A stretch of 64,000 bases of DNA from Asaia bogorensis NBRC 16594. GTDB lineage: Bacteria; Pseudomonadota; Alphaproteobacteria; Acetobacterales; Acetobacteraceae. Where the stretch lies: positions 981,001-1,045,000 of the forward strand of contig NZ_AP014690.1 in the NCBI RefSeq assembly GCF_001547995.1. Direction: 5' to 3'. The notes beneath the pieces were generated by a model that ran no database searches, was not told where the DNA came from, and was given only the letters and a program-made list of their open reading frames with translations. The stretch's first letter is position 1; each line of letters starts with the position of its first letter. Shown here in pieces: positions 54,834 to 62,633 of the stretch. Made by a program: the position numbers and the translations under genes.

Positions 54834-55657
54834 GAGGCGGCGCTGCCACGCCGGGCGCCGTCGGGGCGCTGCTTGGGCGGGGCGCCCGTGTGCTTCATCA
54901 CCCAGGGATAGCGCTGTGCCTCCTCAAGGTCATAGCCGAGGTCGAATACATGAGCACTGCGGGGGCGGGCGCGGGCGTCCTTGTAGAAGCTTCCGAACAG
55001 GCGATCGGCAGCATAGTTCGTGATGCCGTAATTGCCGTCCTCATCATGGAAGTGATGCAGGACATGCAGCTGCTTGATTTTCGCAACCCAGTTCCAGCGC
55101 GGCTTGTAGGCCAGATGCTGGATGCAGTGAAAGAACTCATAGATGCAGGTCATGACCAGGCCCGTGGAGAGCGCGGCAAATGCCGTGCTGATACCGCCGA
55201 TGGCCCAGCCGATAGGCATGACAATGATGGCGATGGTCGGGATCGTGTTGAGCGGTGAGCCAAACAGCACATCAAGGAGATGGGGATCCTGATGATGGTC
55301 GAAATGGACGCGTTTCCAAAGCGAGGCAGTCAGCGGATTGCGATACAGCCAGCGTCCATGAAGGATGAAGCGATGGATGGCGTACCAGGCAAACGGGTAG
55401 ATGCCCACCACCAGAACGATGGTGATCAGCGTCGGTGCAGCCTTCGGACCAAACCAGAGCGCGGCGGCAGCTGAAGTCAGAATGAGCGCGAAATAGAGCA
55501 GAATGGTGGGGTAGGTGAGATAGGCCATCCAGAGATGGGGCAGACTCATCTTTCCCAGATCGAAGCTTCGTCCCGTGCGGAGTGAGCCCTGGTTTTTCCG
55601 GGCGTTCCAGAAGGCGCGCCAGAAGCCTTCCGAGTGTTCAGAATTGAACGTACTCAT
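54830..55657 (-). CDS. fatty acid/sphingoid hydroxylase superfamily protein
   Basis: 275 residues from ATG 55657 (GGAAGAG upstream; overlaps the lptG stop as ATGA). Membrane di-iron oxygenase with four His boxes: H-R-F-I-L-H (95-100), H-F-D-H-H (118-122), H-C-I-Q-H (177-181) and H-V-L-H-H (198-202). Four or five helices. Acetic acid bacteria are known to make dihydroceramides with 2-hydroxy fatty acids, so this enzyme is a good candidate to hydroxylate the ceramide acyl chain; sphinganine C4-hydroxylation is the alternative. Substrate is inferred from context. Confidence 0.85.
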   Translation of the reverse strand: MSTFNSEHSEGFWRAFWNARKNQGSLRTGRSFDLGKMSLPHLWMAYLTYPTILLYFALILTSAAAALWFGPKAAPTLITIVLVVGIYPFAWYAIHRFILHGRWLYRNPLTASLWKRVHFDHHQDPHLLDVLFGSPLNTIPTIAIIVMPIGWAIGGISTAFAALSTGLVMTCIYEFFHCIQHLAYKPRWNWVAKIKQLHVLHHFHDEDGNYGITNYAADRLFGSFYKDARARPRSAHVFDLGYDLEEAQRYPWVMKHTGAPPKQRPDGARRGSAAS

Positions 55658-56748
55658 TTCTCTTCCATCTTCACTATCCATGCCCCTCCAAGGAGGAATG
55701 CCAGGGCGGGAGGCGCCGTGACGGCAATTAACGCAGGCAAGGTCCCCGCATTGCCAAGAGCCTGTATCAGGCCTTGCAACACGATGAAACCAAAACCCGC
55801 AGCCAGCGCCGCAATGGGCAGGAGGCTACGGGTGCCTGTGCGGGGGGGAATATAGATGACAGGCAGCGCCAGAAACAGCATGGCGCAAAGCGAAACCGGC
55901 AGGGTGAAAGGCGCAAAAAGCGCCATGCGATAGGTGGCCTTGGGCAGGCTGGAGGCACCGCCACGATGCAGTATGGTCCATAGCGACCAGCAGGAAAGAA
56001 CCGGATAGGATTGCGAGAGCTGGATCAGCGTATCCGGTGTCACGCGGGCTGGCAGCAGCGACACGTCCTGCCGCAAGGTGGTCTCCACGCGGTTGCTTTT
56101 CAGGACGAGGCTGCGCACCGAGGCAGCGCGCCAGCCAGTGAGGGTGTCGTAAACCATCTCCGGTGCGGTATCCGTAGCGGTCAGATCACCCCCATTGGCG
56201 CGGTGGTAGACCGCGATTTTCTGGATACGGCGACCGCCTTCTGTGAAGCTGTCGATGTGAATGACATTGCCCGAGGCGTGAAACCAGAAACCATGACCGC
56301 TTCCGGCAGCTTTCGGATCGGTCTGGTTCCACCATTTCGCGAGAGAAAGCTCGGTGCGTGGCGCGATGATTTCCTGTGTGAGAATCCCCGCGACACTGAT
56401 GATGCCTATGGAGGGCAGTAGGAGTGTCAGCAGCCTTGTGGTCGACAGACCGGCGGCGCGCAGACTGGCCATCTCGCTTGCAAGCGTCATCTGCATAAGC
56501 ATGAACAACGCGCCGATGAGGGTGCTGAGTGGCAGGGTCTGTACGGTCAGGGCCGGTAATTTCAGCAGGGCATAACGGACCAGCCCAAGGGCACCAAGAT
56601 GGCGCTCCAGTATGGGCGTTGTCATCTCAAGGAGTCCGAGGATCTCCATCATCGAGACGAGTATGGCCCCGCAGATCAGTGTGCGCCCGATGAAGCTTCT
56701 GGTCAGATGCATCAGAAGCACGGAGCGCGATGGATTGAGCGGGATCAT
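55654..56748 (-). CDS. lptG: LptG-type (YjgP/YjgQ) permease
   Basis: 364 residues from ATG 56748, overlapping the lptF stop (ATGA). Six helices in the LptF/LptG pattern (three N-terminal, three C-terminal) with a periplasmic beta-jellyroll between (about 130-270); M-A-S-L-R-A-A-G-L-S is the conserved coupling-helix region. LptG with LptF extracts LPS from the inner membrane using LptB. Here the pair is inside an operon for sphingolipid modification, so it may serve that lipid instead; which copy works for LPS is unknown. Confidence 0.82.
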   Translation of the reverse strand: MIPLNPSRSVLLMHLTRSFIGRTLICGAILVSMMEILGLLEMTTPILERHLGALGLVRYALLKLPALTVQTLPLSTLIGALFMLMQMTLASEMASLRAAGLSTTRLLTLLLPSIGIISVAGILTQEIIAPRTELSLAKWWNQTDPKAAGSGHGFWFHASGNVIHIDSFTEGGRRIQKIAVYHRANGGDLTATDTAPEMVYDTLTGWRAASVRSLVLKSNRVETTLRQDVSLLPARVTPDTLIQLSQSYPVLSCWSLWTILHRGGASSLPKATYRMALFAPFTLPVSLCAMLFLALPVIYIPPRTGTRSLLPIAALAAGFGFIVLQGLIQALGNAGTLPALIAVTAPPALAFLLGGAWIVKMEEK

Positions 56749-57938
56749 GATGTGGCCTTTGCCGGGCCGAGCGGAATGGCCTTGCGGCGTCGCCACGATC
56801 CACGCGAGCGTCTGAAAATTGAGGCGAGACAGACCGTACAGAAAGCGATTTCGGGCAGCCATATGGCGAAGAAGCCGCGCATGCTGCCCGTCGCCACCAG
56901 GCCGTGACCAAATTGCAGCGTATGGTCAAACCCCACCAGAACGAGGGCAAGGGCGATCAGCCCAATGATCGGGCGTCGTCTTTTGGCACCAATCGCCAGC
57001 GCTACAGCGAGCGGCGGGATGAACGGTATGGCAAGCGCACGCGCAAGACGGAAATCGAGCTCCGCACGCAGGCTCGAGCGGGTAATACCACCATTTCCGT
57101 TCTGATTGTCGGATTGATGGGACGCCTCGAGCCGGGTTGCCAGCTCCACGAGGGTCAATTCACGCTCATCAATGCCGCGCGAGCGGAAGACCGCCGTGTC
57201 ATGACTTTGGTCGAACACTTTCATGCTGTGGTCGAAGCGGGTCTGCGTGGCCTTGTTGCTGCCATCGCGCGGGTCGTAGACAATCAGCCCATCCCACAGG
57301 TCAAGGCGTGTCTGTTTGAGCGAAGGCACCGCGGTGATCAGTCCGCGATGGGCGGTGATGATCCTGACGGCGCCACCAGGCTCTCTTTGGCGAATGAAAA
57401 CCTCATGCAGAACGGTACCATTACGGGTCACGCGATCGGCGGTGAGCATGGAATCATCTGCTGTTGTCGCGAACATGCCAGCTTGCAGGTGGGGGGCCCA
57501 GCCTGAATGGGCGGCATAATAGAAACCAGAGCGGAAATCGTAGCGAGCAACCGGCTGGATATAGCCGTAGAGCAGAATACTGCCGCAGCCGACCGCAACG
57601 CCGGTCCACATATAAGGGCGTGCGATGCGCAAAAGAGAAACGCCGCTCGCCATCAGGGCGTCGATCTCATTGTTGTCGCTCATGCGCCGGATGATCAGGA
57701 AGACGCTCACGCACAGGGCAGCAGGCAGGGCGAGGCCCAGATAATGCGGCAGCAGATCCGTCAGCAGGGCCACAAAGGTCGCCAGCGAACTGCCTTCCGC
57801 GGCGAGGTCATCGAACAGGACGAGAAGGCGCTCCAGGAGGAGCGCCGCGAGCACCGCCGCCAGCGACACCACGAAGGGGGGAACGAGCTGGGCCAGCAGA
57901 TAGCGATCAAGCGTGGGAAAATGGGGGAGGCGCATCAT
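56745..57938 (-). CDS. lptF: LptF-type (YjgP/YjgQ) permease
   Basis: 397 residues from ATG 57938, overlapping the metallophosphoesterase stop. D-R-Y-L-L-A-Q-L-V-P-P-F near the N-terminus, three helices, a periplasmic jellyroll domain and three C-terminal helices. E-I-D-A-L-M-A-S-G-V-S-L-L-R-I-A is the coupling helix that contacts LptB. It precedes LptG; in most Proteobacteria, lptFG lies next to pepA, but here it lies next to a phosphoesterase and a hydroxylase. LptB is not in the window. Confidence 0.84.
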   Translation of the reverse strand: MMRLPHFPTLDRYLLAQLVPPFVVSLAAVLAALLLERLLVLFDDLAAEGSSLATFVALLTDLLPHYLGLALPAALCVSVFLIIRRMSDNNEIDALMASGVSLLRIARPYMWTGVAVGCGSILLYGYIQPVARYDFRSGFYYAAHSGWAPHLQAGMFATTADDSMLTADRVTRNGTVLHEVFIRQREPGGAVRIITAHRGLITAVPSLKQTRLDLWDGLIVYDPRDGSNKATQTRFDHSMKVFDQSHDTAVFRSRGIDERELTLVELATRLEASHQSDNQNGNGGITRSSLRAELDFRLARALAIPFIPPLAVALAIGAKRRRPIIGLIALALVLVGFDHTLQFGHGLVATGSMRGFFAIWLPEIAFCTVCLASIFRRSRGSWRRRKAIPLGPAKATS

Positions 57939-58870
57939 CGTGGCTCATTCGCCTTCATGATCTGACCGCGCAGTTCTGAGTGTTGCTGCCAGCGCCGATG
58001 GCGGCTGCACCGCCAGCCGACATCACTCGTGAATTGTCTGGTTTGCAGGTCGATGGTCCAGCCTTCCTGCGTGGGAGTAATGGCGATTCTGTTCCAGCCA
58101 CTCTGACGCCAGGGGCGTGAGGACAGCAGGGATGCTGATGGAACGCCAACCAGAGGAATTTCGCTGCCCGGGACCGTTGCAAGCGTAGCGTCATGCGAAT
58201 GTCCGTGAAGGACAATCGAGGCTCCGTGCTGGGCGATGACTGTAGCAACGGCCTTGTGATCGAGCAGGGATTTGCGCCACGGAACAAGCCCGGCCCGTGG
58301 CGGATGATGGATCATGACCACGCGACAAAGAATCTTTGTCTCGTCCAGAAGTTGAGCCAGCTTCTCGCGCTGCGTCTTGCCGATGCGCCCACAAGCCATG
58401 AAGGGTGGTGTCGGGATTGCGGAATTCAGCCCGATGACCGCCACATTGCCGTGGATGTGGCAATACGGAAAGCTGGTCTCGTCGGTGTCTTCCATCCACT
58501 TTGACCATAACCCGGCATGGTCCGGCCAATTCGAGCGGACCATTGCATCATGGTTGCCGGGCACCACCAGCGTCCGGGCCGGCATGGAGGCGAGCCAGTC
58601 AGCCGCTGCGGCGCATTCCTCCGGCAGTCCGAAATTGGTCAGATCGCCCGTATTGAGAACGAGATCCGGAGCGGCGGCGACGATATCCTCGCGCACGATA
58701 GTCGCAAGCTCGGGTCGGTGGCGATGCACCCTGTGGCGCTTCCAGGAAGCGACGCTCAGGGCGCGTTTGTTCGTGAAAGCACGCCATGACGGCAGGGGGG
58801 CAGGCGGGGGGAGGTGAACATCCGACAGATGGGCCAGAACCACTGGTGACGTATCGCTGTTTCCGGTCAT
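57935..58870 (-). CDS. calcineurin-like metallophosphoesterase
   Basis: 311 residues. Complete metal motif set: D-V-H (Asp17, His19), G-D-L, G-N-H-D, H-H-P and G-H-S-H. It resembles bacterial phosphodiesterases of the UDP-diacylglucosamine hydrolase/CpdA type. First gene of the minus-strand operon with lptF, so it may cut a lipid phosphate or a nucleotide-linked precursor. The divergent lipid kinase gene starts 90 bp away. Confidence 0.85.
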   Translation of the reverse strand: MTGNSDTSPVVLAHLSDVHLPPPAPLPSWRAFTNKRALSVASWKRHRVHRHRPELATIVREDIVAAAPDLVLNTGDLTNFGLPEECAAAADWLASMPARTLVVPGNHDAMVRSNWPDHAGLWSKWMEDTDETSFPYCHIHGNVAVIGLNSAIPTPPFMACGRIGKTQREKLAQLLDETKILCRVVMIHHPPRAGLVPWRKSLLDHKAVATVIAQHGASIVLHGHSHDATLATVPGSEIPLVGVPSASLLSSRPWRQSGWNRIAITPTQEGWTIDLQTRQFTSDVGWRCSRHRRWQQHSELRGQIMKANEPR

Positions 58871-58959
58871 CTGCCTCTCTCCTCGTCACCACAGGTCAAA
58901 GGCCGATACCGGCAAAATCCAAAAATGACCAATCGGTTTCTGGTCCCGCTGCGTAAGTC

Positions 58960-59997
58960 ATGCTATGGCGCCGCGCAAGGCGGACGCCCGAAGTTGCGTC
59001 GGGCCAGAGGATTGACCGTAACATAAATGATACTGCCGTGCGCCTAGCCCTGATCCATAATCCACGCAGTCGCAAGAACAGGCGCGATGGCAGGAAATTT
59101 GCCAGACAGGCGCATCAGCTTCTGGGGGAGGGGTTTCTTGTCCCGGCTTCCCATGACGAGATGACCGAGATGGTCGAGGATCTCGCGCGACGCAATGTCC
59201 GGCTGATTGCGATCAATGGCGGTGATGGAACAGTCAGCGACGTCATGACGGCCGTCATGCGCGCCTATCCGGAAGGCGCGTTGCCTGATCTCGCCATCTT
59301 TCCGTCCGGCAACACCAATCTGATTGCCCGTGACGTCGGGTTCACGCATCGCGGGATCGCCGCCCTGCGCCAGCTCTGGAACCATGGCGAAGTGCTTCCA
59401 CGCACCAATCGACGCCCGCTCAAGATTTCATGGCCGGAAAACGAGCATGGGGCGCGCCTTGGCATGTTTCAGGGCAGTTCCGGCTATGCGCGTGCCATTG
59501 CAATAGCCCATTCCCCGCATGTGCTGCGTTACGCGCCGCATAATCTCGCTGTGGCCGTTACGCTGGTGGGCGCGTTCGGCAGCCTGCTTTGGCGCCGGCA
59601 GCGTGAGACCTGGCTGACGGGAGATCGCTTCACGCTCGAGGGCGATGGCGAAACCCTCGCTGACGGTCAGAGCTTCCTGTTTCTCTCGACGGCGCTGCAA
59701 AAGCTGGATCTGGGCATCTGGCCATTCTGGAATAGCGGCAAGGCGAGGTCCGAAGGGCTGCACTATCTGCATGTGGCCGATCATCCCCGCCGCCTGCTTC
59801 AGGCGACCTGGTCGCTGCTGCGGGGGCGCGCTCCTTCGTGGCTGCGCCAGAGCGGAGACTACATGAGCGGACGCGCCAGCCGAATGGTCCTGACCTGCGC
59901 GGGGGATTTCGTGCTTGATGGTGAGCGCTTTGCGCCCGGAGCAGGACATCGTATCCTTCTTTCCGAAGGGCCCCAGTTTGGCTTTGTGCATGACTGA
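58960..59997 (+). CDS. diacylglycerol/ceramide kinase-like lipid kinase
   Basis: 345 residues; GTG 59038, which gives an N-terminus closer to the family, is an alternative. The ATP motif I-N-G-G-D-G-T-V-S-D (85-94) and the P-S-G-N-T-N-L-I-A-R motif are the DAGK-cat signature, and the C-terminal G-D-x-F-V-L-D-G-E-R-F is also typical. Soluble fold. In Caulobacter, a related kinase phosphorylates ceramide for phosphosphingolipid synthesis, and the SPT locus here supports the same substrate. Diacylglycerol or sphingosine cannot be excluded. The stop overlaps the Tam41-like gene by 8 bp. Confidence 0.82.
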   Translation: MLWRRARRTPEVASGQRIDRNINDTAVRLALIHNPRSRKNRRDGRKFARQAHQLLGEGFLVPASHDEMTEMVEDLARRNVRLIAINGGDGTVSDVMTAVMRAYPEGALPDLAIFPSGNTNLIARDVGFTHRGIAALRQLWNHGEVLPRTNRRPLKISWPENEHGARLGMFQGSSGYARAIAIAHSPHVLRYAPHNLAVAVTLVGAFGSLLWRRQRETWLTGDRFTLEGDGETLADGQSFLFLSTALQKLDLGIWPFWNSGKARSEGLHYLHVADHPRRLLQATWSLLRGRAPSWLRQSGDYMSGRASRMVLTCAGDFVLDGERFAPGAGHRILLSEGPQFGFVHD

Positions 59998-60955
59998 CCA
60001 TGCGGCACGTCCGGTCGAGACCGAGACCCTGCTTGACCGGACGCTGATTAGCGAACTGACAACCCCGGTTGACCCGCGTATCCACCAGCTGGTGGCCCAT
60101 ATACTTGGGACTGCACGCCCGCTCGGGGTCCTGTTCTACGGTTCGGGCCTGCGCCAGTTCGATCCTGACGGGCTTTTTGACTTCTATATCGTGCTCGAGC
60201 GCCTGTCAGACTGGCCAGCTCCTCCATTGGCCTTGCTCGGCAACGCATTGCTTCCACCGAATGTGTTTTATGCCGAGCATGAGGTCGGGGGTCAGATTTT
60301 GCGGGCCAAGGTCGCACTGATTACCTTGGCGCAATTCCGTTCCCGTGTTTCGCCACGCTCGCAGGATACGACGCTCTGGGCGCGTTTCTGCCAGCCTGTA
60401 CGGCTTGTCTGGGTACGCAATGCGGATTCCGCCGAGGCACTTCTCGATGTGCTGCGCCGTGCCGTTGTGACCGCTTCTGGCTGGGCCGCACGTCTGGGTG
60501 AGGGTACGCATGCGCCCGCCGAGTGGTGGCGCCTTCTCTTCAGTCGGACCTATCGCGCCGAATTGCGGGTCGAGCATGAGAGCCGTGGTTCAACCATCAT
60601 GCAGGGGCTCGAAAACCGGTATGCAGCTCTCACACGCGATGCGTGGACGCTGGGCCATCTGGAATTCGACGAGCGGGACGGCCAGTTGAGGCCCAGATTA
60701 ACGCGGCTTGCCCGGATCCGTGCCGGCAAACGTTGGGCCCGCATGGCGCGACACGGGCGATGGCGTAATATCGCCCGCCTGGTGAAGGCGGCCTTCACTT
60801 TTCGCGATGGGGCGGCCTATCTTGCGTGGAAAATCGAGCGACATAGCGGTTTTCGTCTTGCACTCTCGCCCTTCGAGGCTCGCCACCCGCTCATCTGCCT
60901 GCCTTGCCTGTTGTGGCGGGCCAGAGGGATCTTCCTCAAGGGGATGAAGGGCTGA
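59990..60955 (+). CDS. Tam41-like CTP:phosphatidate cytidylyltransferase homologue
   Basis: 321 residues from ATG 59990 (8-bp overlap with the kinase stop). F-Y-G-S-G-L-R (49-55) and L-F-D-F-Y (62-66) match the G-S-G and L-D-F of Tam41, a polymerase-beta-like enzyme making CDP-diacylglycerol. N-V-F-Y, G-Q-I-L-R-A-K-V and L-W-A-R-F-C-Q-P-V-R-L follow in the same order as Tam41's G-V-Y-Y, G-R-L-I-K-Y-G-V and L-Y-I-A-G-R-L-Q-K-P-V. Tam41 is not the usual CdsA of bacteria, and coupling to a lipid kinase suggests CDP-activation of the kinase product, possibly ceramide phosphate. Confidence 0.65.
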   Translation: MTDHAARPVETETLLDRTLISELTTPVDPRIHQLVAHILGTARPLGVLFYGSGLRQFDPDGLFDFYIVLERLSDWPAPPLALLGNALLPPNVFYAEHEVGGQILRAKVALITLAQFRSRVSPRSQDTTLWARFCQPVRLVWVRNADSAEALLDVLRRAVVTASGWAARLGEGTHAPAEWWRLLFSRTYRAELRVEHESRGSTIMQGLENRYAALTRDAWTLGHLEFDERDGQLRPRLTRLARIRAGKRWARMARHGRWRNIARLVKAAFTFRDGAAYLAWKIERHSGFRLALSPFEARHPLICLPCLLWRARGIFLKGMKG

Positions 60956-60975
60956 GGCCAAAGGCTTGCTGAGAC

Positions 60976-61015
60976 AAAAAAAGGGAGGCCAGTGACAGAC
61001 TGGCCTCCCTTTTTA
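60976..61015. terminator. bidirectional terminator between Tam41-like gene and spt
   Basis: AAGGGAGGCCAGT (60981-60993) pairs with ACTGGCCTCCCTT (60999-61011) around a 5-base loop, flanked by A-runs on the left and T-runs on the right, so it ends both convergent units. Confidence 0.95.
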
Positions 61016-61034
61016 ACGCCGTGGCGGGCGATGT

Positions 61035-62228
61035 TCAGCCCATAATTTCTGCCTTGGCCTGAGCGAAGGCGGAAAGCGCCTTATCGATCTCCTGAGCCGT
61101 GTGGACAGCCATGACAGAACAACGCAGCAGCGGATGCTCGTCCGGTGTCGCGGGCGGCAGTGAGAGATTCACATAGACGCCCAGTTCGAGCAGGCGGTTC
61201 CAGAATGCCAGGGCCTGCTCCACTGTCTCCAGCGTCACGGCAACGACCGGGCTGACATGCGGGCTGGTCTTTAAACCCAGCTTGTGCAGGCCATGATTGA
61301 GCTGCTCGGCATTGGCATAGAGCTGCTTGCGCAGTTCGGGGCGGGCCTGCATCTCATCCAGCGCGGCGAGCGTGGAGGCGATGATTTCTGGCGGAAGCGA
61401 CGCCGTGAACATGTAGGGACGTGAGCAGAGACGGATAAGCTCCAGCCCGTCGAGATTCGAGACACAGTAACCGCCCACGGTACCAAGCGACTTGGAGAAC
61501 GTGCCAACCACGAAATCCACATCGTCTTCGCAGCCGTCCCGCTCAGCCACGCCGCGACCGTTCTCACCAAGCACACCGAAGGAATGAGCCTCGTCCGCCA
61601 AGAGATAGGCGCCGTGCTTCTTCTTGACCTCGGCAAATTCGTGCATGGGCGCGACGTTGCCGGTCATGGAGTAGATGCCCTCGACAACGACGAGTTTTGC
61701 GCCCTGGTGGTCTTTCAGGCGCGACAGGCGCTTGTCGAGATCAGCCGGGTCGTTGTGGCGGAAGCGTATGACCTGGGCGTAACCGAGGCGGCTCGCGTCA
61801 TAGATGCTTGCATGACTATCTGCATCGAGAAGCAGGATGTCGTCCTTGCCCGCGAGAGCCGAGATCGCGCCGAGATTGGCCTGATAGCCGGTCGAGAAAA
61901 TCATGCAGTGACGGCGGCGGAACACTTCAGCCAGACGGGCTTCCAGCCTGCGGTGCAGGGCATAGGTGCCGTTGGCAATGCGTGAACCTGTTGTGCCAAC
62001 GCCCTCGCGCCTGACCGTCTCAATTGCGGCTTCTGCCGCGGCACGGGACTGACTCAGGCCGAGATAGTTGTTTGTTCCAAACAGCAGTGTCTCGCGCCCT
62101 TCGATCAGGCCTACCGTCGCCGAGACAGGGTGATCGATGACGACGCCGAACGGGTTGCGCGGCGACTTGGCGGTCAGACCAGCGGCGGCGGTTTTGAGGC
62201 CTGCATATTTGGCAAAAATATCGGTCAC
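61035..62228 (-). CDS. spt: serine palmitoyltransferase (alpha-oxoamine synthase)
   Basis: 397 residues from GTG 62228, which lies just after the ACP stop; a longer frame from 62264 would overlap the ACP gene. PLP enzyme that condenses serine with an acyl thioester to make 3-ketosphinganine. Lys246 in G-T-F-S-K-S-L-G-T is the PLP lysine; D-E-A-H-S-F-G-V-L-G and D-S-H-A-S (aldimine-stacking His) fit. N-Y-L-G-L is near residue 60. A KBL- or ALAS-like enzyme is possible by sequence alone, but a dedicated ACP and acyl ligase next to it argue for SPT. Confidence 0.88.
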   Translation of the reverse strand: MTDIFAKYAGLKTAAAGLTAKSPRNPFGVVIDHPVSATVGLIEGRETLLFGTNNYLGLSQSRAAAEAAIETVRREGVGTTGSRIANGTYALHRRLEARLAEVFRRRHCMIFSTGYQANLGAISALAGKDDILLLDADSHASIYDASRLGYAQVIRFRHNDPADLDKRLSRLKDHQGAKLVVVEGIYSMTGNVAPMHEFAEVKKKHGAYLLADEAHSFGVLGENGRGVAERDGCEDDVDFVVGTFSKSLGTVGGYCVSNLDGLELIRLCSRPYMFTASLPPEIIASTLAALDEMQARPELRKQLYANAEQLNHGLHKLGLKTSPHVSPVVAVTLETVEQALAFWNRLLELGVYVNLSLPPATPDEHPLLRCSVMAVHTAQEIDKALSAFAQAKAEIMG

Positions 62229-62233
62229 GAGGA

Positions 62234-62488
62234 TCAACCACCCGATTTCAGGCTTGAGAGGCACACGGCAAGATCGTGGATCGTGCGGATATCGGCGAGC
62301 TTGTCGAGCGGCACGGAAACATCGAGTTCATCCTCGATTTCCATGACAAAATTCATGACGGCCAGTGAGTCGAAAGCGAGATCTTCGACAATCTTGCTGT
62401 CACCGTTGATGTCGCGTGGCACCTTCGGATTGGCAAGGAGCTTGTCGATGATCATCGCAGTGATGGAGGCGACCGTATCGGTCATCAA
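62234..62488 (-). CDS. acyl carrier protein of the sphingolipid locus
   Basis: 84 residues (or 83 from the second Met). Phosphopantetheine Ser41 in A-F-D-S-L. Unlike acpP, it is divergent in helix 3 and ends in S-S-L-K-S-G-G. In Caulobacter and sphingomonads, a special ACP donates the acyl chain to SPT; the 5-bp gap to spt here fits that. Confidence 0.9.
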   Translation of the reverse strand: MMTDTVASITAMIIDKLLANPKVPRDINGDSKIVEDLAFDSLAVMNFVMEIEDELDVSVPLDKLADIRTIHDLAVCLSSLKSGG

Positions 62489-62633
62489 AATTCTCCGGCT
62501 TTTGGCGTTCGGGTGACAAGCACCCCAGATGAAGCGTCTTATGCGTCAGGCTTGAAAGGAAGGCCAGAGGGGGCAGTTTCTCCGAAGCCCTGAACGAGGT
62601 GCCGGAACCTTGGATGAGGCTCCGGCATGTTTG

